This document shows positions 17,333-26,956 of a DNA stretch of 64,000 nt, one piece after another. The notes beneath the pieces are model-generated. The model saw only the letters and a list, made by a program, of their open reading frames with translations. It ran no database searches and was not told the origin of the DNA. The DNA comes from Foetidibacter luteolus (GTDB lineage: Bacteria > Bacteroidota > Bacteroidia > Chitinophagales > Chitinophagaceae): contig NZ_VVIP01000003.1 of assembly GCF_009650435.1 (NCBI RefSeq), positions 197,238 to 261,237 on the forward strand, given 5' to 3'. Positions within the stretch are counted from its first letter, which is position 1. Every line of letters begins with the position of its first letter. Position numbers and translations under genes: made by a program.

Positions 17333-17956
17333 TTAAACTACGGTTTCTGCGGTTAACTTTTTTAGTGGCGGCATACCAATTCTGCGGTTAAAAAGCCCCG
17401 CCATACTTGTGCCGAAAAACATGCCCAAAGCAGCGCCGCCCAGTATATCTAACGGGTAATGAACGCCTACATACACCTGCCCGTAACTGATGGTGGCAGC
17501 CCACACAAAAAACAGGTATCCCCATTTTTTAATATAAGGTTTTAGTGTAAAATAGTAGAATGCTGCCTGCCCAAAATGGTTGGCCGCATGGCTGGATGTA
17601 AAGCTGCCGCTACCCGGGCAACCACCCAGCAAACGCCGCACATAAGGCGAAAGTACAGGATCGTTACAGGGGCGTAAACGGCCAATGGATTCCTTTAGCC
17701 AGTGGCTGCTCACCACATCGGTAAGTGTTACGGCCACTACCGCACAAAGCAGCCAGGGCCATGCCCGCCAGCCAAAATTTATAAACACCAGGCATAAAAG
17801 GAACAGGTATAGGGGAAGCGAGCTGTCCTGGTCCCGCCACCAGGGAAAAACGCTGTCCAGGAACGGGGTGGTCCATTCGCCGTTAATTTGCAAAAAGAGC
17901 CAGGTATCCCATTGCTTCAGTGCTTCCAGTAAACCAGTGGCGGCCAATAAAGTCAT
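17333..17956 (-). CDS. PAP2-superfamily membrane phosphatase
   Basis: 207 residues with the three phosphatase motifs. They are KESIGRLRPCND (motif 1, KxxxxxxRP), GSGSFTSSHAANHFG (motif 2, with His at the PSGH position) and YGQVYVGVHYPLDILGG (motif 3, GxHYPxD). There are about five transmembrane segments. It is likely to dephosphorylate lipid phosphates such as undecaprenyl-pyrophosphate or phosphatidate at the periplasmic face. Single gene, divergent from the LTA-synthase-like gene at 18026. Confidence 0.88.
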   Translation of the reverse strand: MTLLAATGLLEALKQWDTWLFLQINGEWTTPFLDSVFPWWRDQDSSLPLYLFLLCLVFINFGWRAWPWLLCAVVAVTLTDVVSSHWLKESIGRLRPCNDPVLSPYVRRLLGGCPGSGSFTSSHAANHFGQAAFYYFTLKPYIKKWGYLFFVWAATISYGQVYVGVHYPLDILGGAALGMFFGTSMAGLFNRRIGMPPLKKLTAETVV

Positions 17957-18010
17957 TCTATAAATTTCTGTTTAAAGCGTTGCCTGCAAAACGTGGCATT
18001 GTTTAATCGT

Positions 18011-18018
18011 TAATTTTG
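18011..18018 (+). promoter_or_regulatory. -7 box of the LTA-synthase-like gene
   Basis: TAATTTTG matches TAnnTTTG and ends 7 bp before the ATG at 18026, so the mRNA would be almost leaderless. Confidence 0.5.
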
Positions 18019-18025
18019 CAGCCGC

Positions 18026-20026
18026 ATGAAAAATTTAAAGCTACCAAGATACATACGCTGGATTGGTTATAATGCAGTTATTTTTTTGTTATTGATGACG
18101 TTGTTACGGTTTTGCATTTTGCTGGCATTTAAAGCACCTGAGCTGGCAAAATCTACCCTTGCTGATGCTTTTATACTTGGTGTGCGGTTTGACCTGCGGG
18201 TGGTATGCGTAGCATCGCTGGTGTTTTTTGTGCTGGGCTGCATACCGCCATTGCACCCATTGGACAAAAAATGGGGCAAACGCATAAGCTTTTGGATATG
18301 GGGGGTGTTTATTACCTGGTTTTCACTGTTTTACATTATAGATTTTGCCAATTATGCCTACCTGTCGCAAAGGTTAACGGCCGTGCTTATAAATTATGTG
18401 TACGATGCAAAAATATCTGCCGGCATGGTTTGGCAAACCTACCATGTGGGCTGGATATTGCTGGGGCTTGTGGTGGTGGTGATAGCGTTAATGGCGTTGG
18501 TACGTATGTCGTACAACCGGGTGTTGAGTACGCCAAAGCCACCTTCCAGGGGGGCACGCATTATTTGGTCGGTGGTGTTTTTCCTGTTGCTGGGCCTGGG
18601 TATTTTCGGCAGGCCGGCGCAGTTTCCTTTGCGTTGGAGCGATGCCTATGCTTTGGGTAACGACTATGCGGCCAACCTGGCATTAAACCCTTTCCAGTCA
18701 TTCTTTAGCACACTGGGGTTTGAGCGTTCCGGCTACGATGTGGAGAAGGTAAAAACGGCTTATCCTTTTATGTCGCAGTACCTGCAGGTGCAAAAGCCGG
18801 ATATCAACAGTTTTAATTTTGAGCGGGTTTTTAATACAAAAGACAGTGTTGGCGCTGTTAAGCCCAATGTGGTGCTGGTGCTTTGCGAGTCGTTCAGCGC
18901 CTATAAAAGCTCTGTTGCCGGTAACCCCTTAAATACAACACCCTATTTTACCAAACTTGCAGAGCAGGGTATTTTGTTCAACCGCTGCTTTTCGCCGGCT
19001 TACGGTACAGCCAGGGGCGTATGGGCAACCATTACCGGCATGCCCGATGTGGAGTTGCTGAATACTGCCAGCCGCAACCCCAATGCGGTTGACCAGCATA
19101 CGATTATCAATGATTTTAATGGCTACGAAAAGTTTTACTTTATAGGCGGCAGTGCAAGCTGGGCCAATATACGCGGCCTGCTTACCAACAATATTGCCGG
19201 GCTGCACCTGTACGAGCAGGAAGATTATGATGCCCCAAAAATTGATGTATGGGGAGTGAGCGATAAAAACATGCTGTTATCCGCCAATAAGGTACTGGCG
19301 CAACAGCAAAAGCCGTTCTTCGCAGTTTTACAAACCGCGGATAACCACCGCCCCTATACCATTCCCGAAGAAGACAGGCAGGAGTTTAAAACATTGGATG
19401 TACCCTTTGACTCCCTTAAAAAATACGGCTTCCAAAACCTGCCGGAGTTCAATGCTTTCCGCTATACAGATTTCTGTTTCGAGAAGTTTATGGAAGCTGC
19501 TAAAAAAGAAAAATATTTCAGCAACACCATTTTTGTTTTCATCGGCGATCATGGCATAAGGGGAGATGCCAGCGGCATTTTGCCCAATGTGTTTACCGAA
19601 CAGGGGCTAACAGCCCAGCACGTGCCCTTGCTGGTATATGCGCCTGCATTTGTTAAGCCGGCGGTAATAAGCCACCCCGCTTCTCAGTTGGATGTGCTGC
19701 CAACCATTGCCGGTCTCTGCAATATTCCTTACCGTAATACCGCCCTTGGCCGCGACCTGCTGCACGACCCGCAGGTGCTTGCCGACTCTGGTCGCCAAAA
19801 CAGCGTGTTTATATTTGATGTGGATGCACGTAAAATTGGCATTATCCGCAACAATCTTTTCTATAATTACGGCCTGCTAAAAGGTGGCACCGAGCAAATA
19901 AGCAGCCTTAACAGCAACGAAAAGGTTGAACTCACAGATTCTCTTCGCAGAGAATACCGCGGCATAACAGACGCGTTTTACGAAACCTCCCGTTACCTGA
20001 TGTTCCATAATAAGAAAACCAGGTAG
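18026..20026 (+). CDS. LTA synthase family sulfatase (membrane phosphoglycerol/phosphoethanolamine transferase-like)
   Basis: 666 residues. The N-terminal about 215 residues hold five transmembrane helices. A periplasmic sulfatase/alkaline-phosphatase fold follows from about residue 270. It shows VVLVLCESFSAYKSS (metal-binding Glu), AYGTARGVWATITGMPDVE (the Thr of GTARG is the expected nucleophile), DNHRPY and FIGDHGIRG (metal-binding Asp-His). In Gram-positives this family polymerises lipoteichoic acid. In Bacteroidota its members are probably transferases that modify envelope glycans or lipids, with unknown substrate. Behind a TAATTTTG promoter box. Confidence 0.88.
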   Translation: MKNLKLPRYIRWIGYNAVIFLLLMTLLRFCILLAFKAPELAKSTLADAFILGVRFDLRVVCVASLVFFVLGCIPPLHPLDKKWGKRISFWIWGVFITWFSLFYIIDFANYAYLSQRLTAVLINYVYDAKISAGMVWQTYHVGWILLGLVVVVIALMALVRMSYNRVLSTPKPPSRGARIIWSVVFFLLLGLGIFGRPAQFPLRWSDAYALGNDYAANLALNPFQSFFSTLGFERSGYDVEKVKTAYPFMSQYLQVQKPDINSFNFERVFNTKDSVGAVKPNVVLVLCESFSAYKSSVAGNPLNTTPYFTKLAEQGILFNRCFSPAYGTARGVWATITGMPDVELLNTASRNPNAVDQHTIINDFNGYEKFYFIGGSASWANIRGLLTNNIAGLHLYEQEDYDAPKIDVWGVSDKNMLLSANKVLAQQQKPFFAVLQTADNHRPYTIPEEDRQEFKTLDVPFDSLKKYGFQNLPEFNAFRYTDFCFEKFMEAAKKEKYFSNTIFVFIGDHGIRGDASGILPNVFTEQGLTAQHVPLLVYAPAFVKPAVISHPASQLDVLPTIAGLCNIPYRNTALGRDLLHDPQVLADSGRQNSVFIFDVDARKIGIIRNNLFYNYGLLKGGTEQISSLNSNEKVELTDSLRREYRGITDAFYETSRYLMFHNKKTR

Positions 20027-20162
20027 ATCGTACATCCCACACCTAACACCTTACATTTTCTTTACATCTTACCTCCCACATTAAAACATCTAACTTTTTA
20101 TTCATATCGTACACCCCACATCAAACATCTAACATAAGTAAGTACTTCGTACTTCACACTTG

Positions 20163-20270
20163 GGGGGTGCCCCCAAGCTGCGCAAGGGGTCGGGCTTTCC
20201 GCTATTACTCCGCCACACGCCCGGGCTGCGAAGGCTTCAGCGGGGTAGCCGCTGCAATCCCTCACCCGGT
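20163..20270 (+). repeat. bipartite AGCGG repeat, copy 4
   Basis: GGGGTGCCCCCAAGCTGCGC, GGGCTTTCCGCTATTACTCC, TTCAGCGGGGTAGCCGCTGC, AATCCCTCACCCGG. The 130 bp before it (20030-20160) is low-complexity DNA with variants of ACATCCCACACCTAAC. Nothing else is seen in the 420-bp gap. Confidence 0.8.
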
Positions 20271-20444
20271 GGGGAACAGGCTGCTTTTTTAGGCAATACT
20301 CTATGCGCTGGCAAACAGGTAAAAGCCCTTCGTGCCGGTTAAACAGGCCGGCAACTTTAATAGTATATTAAAAAAACGGTCATTGCTTTTACTGTAGTGT
20401 TGCATTGGTATTATTGCACTAAAATCCAATACCTCAAAATCTTT

Positions 20445-21971
20445 ATGAAAACTATTGTACCTGTTTTTGTCGCCCTGCTGCTATTATCCTTTGTTCAATC
20501 TCAAGCACAAAAAAGAGTTTTTAGCTACGATTTTGAATTCGAGAAAAGCTTTTTGGAGAAAAGTGATTATGATGCTTACTTCCTTGATGGAAAGAACAGC
20601 GAAAATTTTGCCTTCATTCTTAAAGACAATAAAAAAGCTGATTATGTATTGGTAGATAAGGGGTTTAAATTAACCTCAAAGTTTACGGTTCCTATAGATA
20701 AGACTGTATTTGAACTTTCCGGGGAAACTTACCTGGGCGGAACAACACAAAACAATGTATTTAACTATGTTTATAAAGTAGAAAAAAAGAGAACTTTTGC
20801 CAAAGACAAAATCTATTACCAGCTTGAAACGGTGGATTTTAACAGCAAAACAGTAACTAACAAACTACTGTTTGAAATACCGGGCGAAGAAACAGGCCTT
20901 GTTTCGTTTAGCGATTACAACAGGTATTTTACGATTACTGTTAACGATAAAACAAACGAGCTGATTATTTATATGATGGATGGCGCCGGGGAACCCGTTA
21001 GAAAAGCGGTGCCATTTAAGATTCCTGAAGGAAAAGGCAGAAAGAAGAACGAATTGTCTGAATATCTGAAAGACCTTAAACTTGTGAAAGACAGGGAAGA
21101 AGCAGGGTTGGATGTTACGGTTAAGAGTGCCAAAGTATTCACTTCAAAAGATCATTTAACCTTCCTGGTTAATGATGGCGATGACCCTACTCATTTGTTT
21201 GATATTGACCTTGGTACCTTATCCCCTAAAGAATTTTTTATAGACCACGACCCCCTTTTTCCCGGGGAGGAAAAGGGAAAAAGTTATGTTAGCTCTTACC
21301 TGGCAGATGGTAAAGTATTTGCCCTCGTACTAAATAAAAAGAACATCAGGATTGCTGTTTATGATGCAGCCGCCGGAAGCATGCTGAAAGTGCATGAAAT
21401 AAATGATAATGACGATTTGGGCATGTTTGCCTTTCCGCCTGTATATGAGGAAAGAATGGGAAAGCACATTCGCGGAAAGGAGTATGAAAGTTTGAAAAAG
21501 TTTGTGCGTGTGATGACAAGGGGAACAGAGGGGTTGAGTGTTAGTAAGAATAAAGCCGGGCAGTATGTGGTAACCGCAGGCACTTATGACCCGATTGACT
21601 TGAATTCATTGGGGGTTAGTGCTGGCTCCGGAGTTGGTCATTGGGAAAGAGTTTCCCATTTCAGTCCAATAAGCCCAACCAAGACGGTTCAAATTTTAGT
21701 TTATCGTCCGGGTTCTCCGGGTTTTGTCAGAACATCCGCGAGGTTCTACAAAAGCTCCTATTTTAAATTAGTGCTGGACCCAAAAACATTGAAAACCGCT
21801 AACGGAAAAGCTACAGTTACAGCACCTGAACAGATAAAAGAATACCTGGATAACGCCGACAAAAAAACAAAAGCCACTAATCAGTTTTCATTAGGGGATA
21901 ACCAATATTATGGCTATTACAACAGGGATTTACTCGCTTACACTATTGAGCAAATAACCATAAGAAAATAA
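20445..21971 (+). CDS. secreted protein of unknown function
   Basis: 508 residues from the ATG at 20445, with a signal peptide (KTIVPVFVALLLLSFVQSQAQ). Upstream in-frame starts would bury the signal. The mature part is rich in Lys, Asp and beta-strand-like segments (FAFILKDNKKADYVLVDKGF, LIIYMMDGAGEPVRKAVPF, VFALVLNKKNIRIAVYDAAAG). That is compatible with a beta-propeller, though no clear repeat signature is seen. I do not recognise a family. Base composition is more AT-rich than its neighbours. Ends at a strong terminator. Confidence 0.7.
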   Translation: MKTIVPVFVALLLLSFVQSQAQKRVFSYDFEFEKSFLEKSDYDAYFLDGKNSENFAFILKDNKKADYVLVDKGFKLTSKFTVPIDKTVFELSGETYLGGTTQNNVFNYVYKVEKKRTFAKDKIYYQLETVDFNSKTVTNKLLFEIPGEETGLVSFSDYNRYFTITVNDKTNELIIYMMDGAGEPVRKAVPFKIPEGKGRKKNELSEYLKDLKLVKDREEAGLDVTVKSAKVFTSKDHLTFLVNDGDDPTHLFDIDLGTLSPKEFFIDHDPLFPGEEKGKSYVSSYLADGKVFALVLNKKNIRIAVYDAAAGSMLKVHEINDNDDLGMFAFPPVYEERMGKHIRGKEYESLKKFVRVMTRGTEGLSVSKNKAGQYVVTAGTYDPIDLNSLGVSAGSGVGHWERVSHFSPISPTKTVQILVYRPGSPGFVRTSARFYKSSYFKLVLDPKTLKTANGKATVTAPEQIKEYLDNADKKTKATNQFSLGDNQYYGYYNRDLLAYTIEQITIRK

Positions 21972-21991
21972 CCGCTATTTCGTGTTCAACT

Positions 21992-22022
21992 AAATGCCCG
22001 CTCAATGCAGCGGGCATTTTTA
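21992..22022 (+). terminator. rho-independent terminator
   Basis: AAATGCCCGC-TCAATGCA-GCGGGCATTT, a 10-bp stem ending in a T run, 20 bp after the stop of the secreted protein gene. Confidence 0.85.
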
Positions 22023-22069
22023 ATTGCGGCAAAACAGTTGATTAATTATCTTACCTGAAATTTACTGCT

Positions 22070-22480
22070 ATGAAAATCTGCTTGTTCTTATTACTGGCTG
22101 GCTTGTCGCTTAATGCCTTTGCACAGAAACACAACAATATTTACTTATACCCTCTTCCCTCACCACCGGCAAAGAACAAACAGTTCAGTGCACAAACAGA
22201 CTCCATGCGGGCATACAAACGCAAAATGCAAGAGCTGTACAGAACCTACTACCCGGATACTGCCTATAAGAAAAACGAAATGCCCAACGCTTTTACTGCC
22301 AGGCAACGCCGATACCTGACACCCGTTTACAGGTACAATAATGGCAAGGGGCTAGATGTTTATGAATCTCCACTGGATAATATGCCCGTAGTTAAGCCGG
22401 ATTCAACTTTTTATTCTCCCATGCCTGCCGGTAGGTATAAAATAATTGTACAACAGCCCAACCGCGGCGGTAATAAATAA
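22070..22480 (+). CDS. small secreted protein of unknown function
   Basis: 136 residues with a clear signal peptide (KICLFLLLAGLSLNAFAQ). The mature protein is short, Pro/Tyr/Lys-rich and without recognisable domain (YLYPLPSPPAKNKQF, ARQRRYLTPVYRYNNGKGLD). Likely periplasmic or exported. It sits between a terminator and a convergent DoxX gene, so it is transcribed alone. Confidence 0.65.
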   Translation: MKICLFLLLAGLSLNAFAQKHNNIYLYPLPSPPAKNKQFSAQTDSMRAYKRKMQELYRTYYPDTAYKKNEMPNAFTARQRRYLTPVYRYNNGKGLDVYESPLDNMPVVKPDSTFYSPMPAGRYKIIVQQPNRGGNK

Positions 22481-22499
22481 TTATCCTGCAACAGGGTAA

Positions 22500-22964
22500 T
22501 TAAATTTTCAGGTTGTTTTCCGTTCCGGCCTTGTAGTATGTCCTGAAGTATTCATCCGCTGAAAAGCGGCCACTGCCTTCTACAAAAAAAACAATCAACA
22601 GTACCAGCATAATAATAGACAGTGCCAGCTCTGAAGAACTGTTAATCGTAAGGTTGGGCAGGTTTACGAAAAATACAGCGCCTACCAAAATAGGAATTTG
22701 AACAAGCGTCATAAGCCTTGTTAGAAGCCCCGTTAAAATAAACAGGCCCCCAATAAGATGTGTCCATGCAATAAGGTCTGCAAAAACCGGGTTGAAACTA
22801 CTTGATAGCCTGCTGCTGGCCAGTATGGCTTCCAGCCTGGAACTGTCACTGATAAAAGCTATTCCTTTAATAAATAACATAGCGCCTAAGGCAACCCGTA
22901 GCACTACCAGCCAGGATGGCTGGTTTAAGGAAGAAGTGTGGCGGAGACGTGATGCAATACCCAT
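22500..22964 (-). CDS. DoxX family membrane protein
   Basis: 154 residues from the ATG at 22964; an ATG at 23003 would add 13 hydrophobic/aromatic residues. Four transmembrane helices are visible (WLVVLRVALGAMLFIKGIAF, THLIGGLFILTGLLTRLMT, LVQIPILVGAVFFV, LALSIIMLVLLIVFFVEGSG), the standard DoxX/DoxD-like four-helix layout. Members are linked to quinone or redox-related inner membrane functions, often undefined. No operon partner. Confidence 0.8.
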   Translation of the reverse strand: MGIASRLRHTSSLNQPSWLVVLRVALGAMLFIKGIAFISDSSRLEAILASSRLSSSFNPVFADLIAWTHLIGGLFILTGLLTRLMTLVQIPILVGAVFFVNLPNLTINSSSELALSIIMLVLLIVFFVEGSGRFSADEYFRTYYKAGTENNLKI

Positions 22965-23118
22965 AAAAAAAGTTTTGTGATGAAAAAATAATTCAACCCA
23001 CATGCTTTTTTTATATCCCGTTATATGATGTTAGCCCGCTGCAATAAAGAACTTATCTGCGTTTATAAAGGTACGGCCTATTAAAGGCTTTTGGTTGCCT
23101 GCCGGTTAAATTGTCTTG

Positions 23119-24942
23119 TTATTCTTTTATCTTGTTGCCCCACCAGTTTTCCCTGAAGTTGGCAACCTTGCTGTCTATCTCTTTGCCCTCGCTTTCAAAA
23201 GTAGCAATGGAAAAAAACGGCGATTGGCCTAATACCAGCTTCACGGTTTTGGTATCACCGTTGTGTTTGTAACTCAATGTTATCTCTTTGCCTGGCTGGT
23301 AGGCGGCAATGGCAGCACTCAGTTCATCAGGCGTGGCAATGCTTTTGCCCTCTATGCTGATAATTTCATCACCAACGTCCAGTCCGCCGTTATACAATGG
23401 CGTGTTCTTTACAGTGGGGCCGGCTATCTTCAACCCGTCAGTAAATTTTGCATTGCCCAGCCATGCTTTACCGGCGTTGACATTTTTTAAAACAAACCCG
23501 GCTTTGGCCAATGCAGCAGCATAGTCAAAAGATTCATGCCCGTATATATACCGGTTGAAAAAGCCGGCGGCAAAAGCCGCACTGCCGGTTAATTCGGTAA
23601 GCGCTTTTTGCACGTCTGCAACGGTGTAAGGTTTTTCCGGCTTGCCGTGTTTTTTCCAGAGTAACCGCATAAAATCATCCAGGCTGCTATTGAAACTGTC
23701 ACGCAGGGTAAGGTCCAGTGCCAGCGCTATGGCAGCGCCATAGGGATAATAGGAAGAAAAATGATTAGGATAATTCGTCTTGTCAACCGCCACACCGGCA
23801 TCCACAAATACGGCATTGCGGCTGTTATCAACAGGCGAATACTCTTTGCCGCCAGGTACGGCCTCTTTCGCGTTAATGTAACGGCTTACAGCGCCAAACC
23901 ACGCTTCGTTGCTGTAGTAACCGCAACGCTTCATCAGCAGGTCTCCGTAGTATTGCGTAAAGCCTTCCGCTAACCAGAGTTCGCTGCTCATATTGCTCTT
24001 TTCAAAATTAAACGGCTCCAGGCTTTTGGGCCTGATGCGTTCTACATTCCAGCAATGGAAAAATTCGTGGGAGAAAGCTTCCAGTTCATCATTGCTGCCA
24101 TTAAAAACTTCCGGAAGGGTTATCATGGTGCTGTTGCGGTGTTCCATGCCATCGCCATACACATAGGGGTTAATGCTTACGAGGAAGGTATAAGTGCCAT
24201 AATCATAAACCGGCGTTTCGCCGTACACCGCCTGCGCCTGTCGTGTGATGTTTTTTATCTTGACGGCAAAATCTTTTGCCTGCTCTTCCGTAGCTGCCGC
24301 ATCAAGTGCCAGCCGGATACTGTATGGTTTGCCATCAGGGTTTTGTAACTGCCATTGCTGGTATTTCAGTTTACCGATTTTAACCGGGCTGTCCATAAGG
24401 TATTGCATGCCGGGAGCGGTAAACAGGTTAGGCCGGGCAGCAGGCTTTAGCTGTGTGGCGATGGTCCAGTTCTTACTTTCCGGCAGGCTAAAATTAACTT
24501 CAATCAGCGAACTGTCTTTTTCCATGCCTTTCATCCATAAAAGTGTAGCGGGCATATTCAGGTGTGCCCCCGTTTCGTCAACACTTGCATAAGTGCCATC
24601 GGCGTAGTAACCAAACAAAGTATAGCGCACTTTAATAAAACCGCTGTGCCGGGCCACTTCGTACACATCCGCGTCTGTCCGGGTTATTTCCAGTTGTTTA
24701 CCTGCTTTATCCCATGCGGTGAGGGCGTAAATATTTTTACCAAACTCATGGGTGGCATAACGGCCGGGAGAAGAACGGCTCATACGAAAAATAGCGGGGC
24801 CAGCCTTTGCATTTTTAACGGTAAGCGATATCTCTGCCTCATGGTGCACGGCATTGGGAAACGAAATATCGTAACGTATATTTTGAGCGGTAACAAACCC
24901 AACAATAAGGTTGGTTAGCAGGTAAACAGTCAGGCTTTTCAT
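23119..24942 (-). CDS. M61 family metallopeptidase with C-terminal PDZ domain
   Basis: 607 residues with a signal peptide (KSLTVYLLTNLIVGFVTAQ). An N-terminal beta domain precedes the catalytic domain with the zinc motif HEFFHCWN (His292, Glu293, His296) and the third-ligand region LWLAEGFTQYYGDLL. A PDZ domain covers about residues 490-580 (GGLDVGDEIISIEGKSIATPDELSAAIAAYQPG). M61 enzymes (glycyl-aminopeptidase type) are periplasmic or secreted aminopeptidases. The ATG at 24942 is used; the TTG one codon upstream is unnecessary. Confidence 0.9.
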   Translation of the reverse strand: MKSLTVYLLTNLIVGFVTAQNIRYDISFPNAVHHEAEISLTVKNAKAGPAIFRMSRSSPGRYATHEFGKNIYALTAWDKAGKQLEITRTDADVYEVARHSGFIKVRYTLFGYYADGTYASVDETGAHLNMPATLLWMKGMEKDSSLIEVNFSLPESKNWTIATQLKPAARPNLFTAPGMQYLMDSPVKIGKLKYQQWQLQNPDGKPYSIRLALDAAATEEQAKDFAVKIKNITRQAQAVYGETPVYDYGTYTFLVSINPYVYGDGMEHRNSTMITLPEVFNGSNDELEAFSHEFFHCWNVERIRPKSLEPFNFEKSNMSSELWLAEGFTQYYGDLLMKRCGYYSNEAWFGAVSRYINAKEAVPGGKEYSPVDNSRNAVFVDAGVAVDKTNYPNHFSSYYPYGAAIALALDLTLRDSFNSSLDDFMRLLWKKHGKPEKPYTVADVQKALTELTGSAAFAAGFFNRYIYGHESFDYAAALAKAGFVLKNVNAGKAWLGNAKFTDGLKIAGPTVKNTPLYNGGLDVGDEIISIEGKSIATPDELSAAIAAYQPGKEITLSYKHNGDTKTVKLVLGQSPFFSIATFESEGKEIDSKVANFRENWWGNKIKE

Positions 24943-25189
24943 CAACTTAGGTAATTAAAGGGGCAAAATAAAGCATAATGCATTAGCGGGTCGCAAAGTA
25001 CCAGGTACCTTTTTTGTAAAAGGGCAAATGTGGGATGTACCATTTAAAAATGCTTTGAAGTGCGGTGTACGTGCATGTGCCCGCATGTGAGCGGTTGCTT
25101 ACAGAACAAGAGAGCCCTGCATAAAGTACCGGGTACCTGTAGCCCGTACTTAGATAAACCTGCCTGCTAAAAACAACCTGATGCACCCC

Positions 25190-25336
25190 GCGCCAGGGAT
25201 TGAAGCACAACAGTCGTTAAAGCAACATTCAGTTGCTTTAACGAGGTTGCGAACGAAGTTCTCCCCCGTGAGGCCATTGCAGCCGGACTTATGTGCCGGA
25301 GTAATAGCGGAAAGCCCGTTGCTTTAGCAGGCGCCC
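25190..25336 (-). repeat. bipartite AGCGG repeat, copy 5 (long spacer variant)
   Basis: GCGCCAGGGATTGAAGC, a CAACATTCAGTTGCTTTAAC spacer, CCCGTGAGGCC, GTGCCGGAGTAATAGCGG, AAAGCCCG and GGCGCCC. The same CAACATTCAGTTGC spacer occurs at 45840-46014 and 47893-48052, marking a subfamily. It occupies the middle of a 667-bp divergent intergenic region (M61 and efflux operon 2). Confidence 0.75.
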
Positions 25337-25425
25337 AAACCCTGCTCTTAACTTTTGTCTCAAAATATATTGCTTTGGACGCAACTCACCCCACCCTTGT
25401 CTCAGGAAAGCCGCTCATCAAAAAA

Positions 25426-25445
25426 AATCAAACAAACGTTTGATT
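25426..25445. promoter_or_regulatory. operator-like palindrome of efflux operon 2
   Basis: AATCAAAC-AAAC-GTTTGATT is a perfect 8-bp inverted repeat with 4-bp spacer. Its right arm contains TTTG (25439-25442), which is positioned as the -33 element of the promoter whose -7 box is at 25464. Palindromes of AAACnnnnGTTT type are typical of TetR-family regulators. No regulator gene is adjacent, so it would be encoded elsewhere. Confidence 0.65.
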
Positions 25446-25463
25446 AATTGAGGTTTTTACTTT

Positions 25464-25471
25464 TACCTTTG
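25464..25471 (+). promoter_or_regulatory. -7 box of efflux operon 2
   Basis: TACCTTTG fits TAnnTTTG and is 21 bp after TTTG at 25439. The transcript would have a leader of about 130 nt before the TolC start codon. Confidence 0.6.
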
Positions 25472-25609
25472 CGCTTTCTAAATGGTAACCTGGTATAAAC
25501 AAAACCCACTCCTCTTTGTAAAACAGTAAAAATTGCCTGCCACCTTGCAAATTAACTTTTGCAGTTATAACTTATTGTTTGTACAGTTTTGAAAGACTAT
25601 ATATTGTTT

Positions 25610-26926
25610 ATGAATAAACGTTTCTATATAATCGCTGCCATGGCGGCGGCATTTGTAACCCCGGCATTCTCCCAGCAGCAGGACTCGCTGTTGCAGAACG
25701 CTACGCTGGAAAATGTAGTGCAGTATGCGCTAACGCACCAGCCCACCGTGCAGCAATCGCTGATAGATGAACAGATAACCGAAAGACAGATCAAGGGAAA
25801 ACTGGCGGACTGGTTTCCCCAGCTTAACCTTAACTACACCGTGCAGCACAACTTCCAGATACCGCAATCGGTAATTGGCGGCCAGGTAATACGGCTGGGC
25901 GTTGAAAATACCAGTACCGCCGCGCTGGGCCTTACCCAAACCATCTTTAACAGGGATGTATTGCTGGCCAGCCGCAGCGCCAAAGACGTTCGTGCACAAG
26001 CCCGGCAAAATACCAGCAGCAACAAGATCAACATCACGGTTGATGTAAGCAAGGCTTTTTACGATGTGCTGCTTACCCAGGAGCAAACACGTGTACTGGA
26101 AGGCGATATTGTTCGCCTGGAGCGCAGCCTTAAAGACGCCACCAACCAGTACAAAGCCGGCATTACCGATAAAACGGATTACAAAAGAGCTACTATTGCC
26201 CTTAACAACAGCAAGGCCCAAAAAAAGCAGAGCGAAGAGCTGTATAAAGCCCGCCTGGTGTACCTGAAAGGGTTAATGAACTATCCCGAAACGGGGCAAC
26301 TTACCCTGGCGTACGACAGCGCAAGAATGGAGCAGGAAGCTTTTATAGACACCGTGCAGAATACCAACCTGCAAAACAGGATTGAATACCAGATGCTGCA
26401 AACCCAAAAACGCCTGCAGGAAGCCAATCTTAAATATGCCAAATGGAGCTTTTTACCTAACCTTTCTTTGTTTGGCAACTACAATTTCAGCTACCTCAAC
26501 AACCAGTTCTCCAAGTTGTACAGCAATAACCTCCCCAACTCCAATGCGGGTTTAACACTGGCCTTTCCTATTTTCCAGGGCACCAAACGTGTGCAGGAAA
26601 TACGGCAGGCGGAGCTGGAGCTGAAACGTGTGGACTACGACCTGATTGCGCTGAAGAACAACGTTAACTCAGAATACAGCGCCGCGCTGGCAACCTATAA
26701 GAGTAACCTGAACACTTTTTATGTGCTGAAAGAAAACCTGGACCTGGCGCAAGACGTGTACAATACCATCCAGTTGCAGTACAAATCAGGTGTAAAAACA
26801 TACCTGGAAGTAATTAATGCAGAAACAGACCTGCGCACTGCCAGGATTAACTATACCAATGCGCTGTACAATGTGTTAAGTGCCAAGATTGATGTGCAGA
26901 AAGCATTGGGGCAATTTCAATATTAA
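25610..26926 (+). CDS. TolC family outer membrane channel, efflux operon 2
   Basis: 438 residues from the ATG at 25610, with signal peptide (YIIAAMAAAFVTPAFSQ). The outer-membrane-factor halves are LENVVQYALTHQPTVQQSLID and QLQYKSGVKTYLEVINAETDLRTARINY; ANLKYAKWSFLPNLSLFGNYNFSY cannot be written in one piece but marks the second half's start (ANLKYAKWSFLPNLSLFG). First gene of tolC-adaptor-pump, 30 bp before the adaptor. It forms the outer membrane duct. Controlled by the palindrome-overlapped promoter at 25426-25471. Confidence 0.93.
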   Translation: MNKRFYIIAAMAAAFVTPAFSQQQDSLLQNATLENVVQYALTHQPTVQQSLIDEQITERQIKGKLADWFPQLNLNYTVQHNFQIPQSVIGGQVIRLGVENTSTAALGLTQTIFNRDVLLASRSAKDVRAQARQNTSSNKINITVDVSKAFYDVLLTQEQTRVLEGDIVRLERSLKDATNQYKAGITDKTDYKRATIALNNSKAQKKQSEELYKARLVYLKGLMNYPETGQLTLAYDSARMEQEAFIDTVQNTNLQNRIEYQMLQTQKRLQEANLKYAKWSFLPNLSLFGNYNFSYLNNQFSKLYSNNLPNSNAGLTLAFPIFQGTKRVQEIRQAELELKRVDYDLIALKNNVNSEYSAALATYKSNLNTFYVLKENLDLAQDVYNTIQLQYKSGVKTYLEVINAETDLRTARINYTNALYNVLSAKIDVQKALGQFQY

Positions 26927-26956
26927 TATTCACTCATACTAAAACAACTCAGATAT

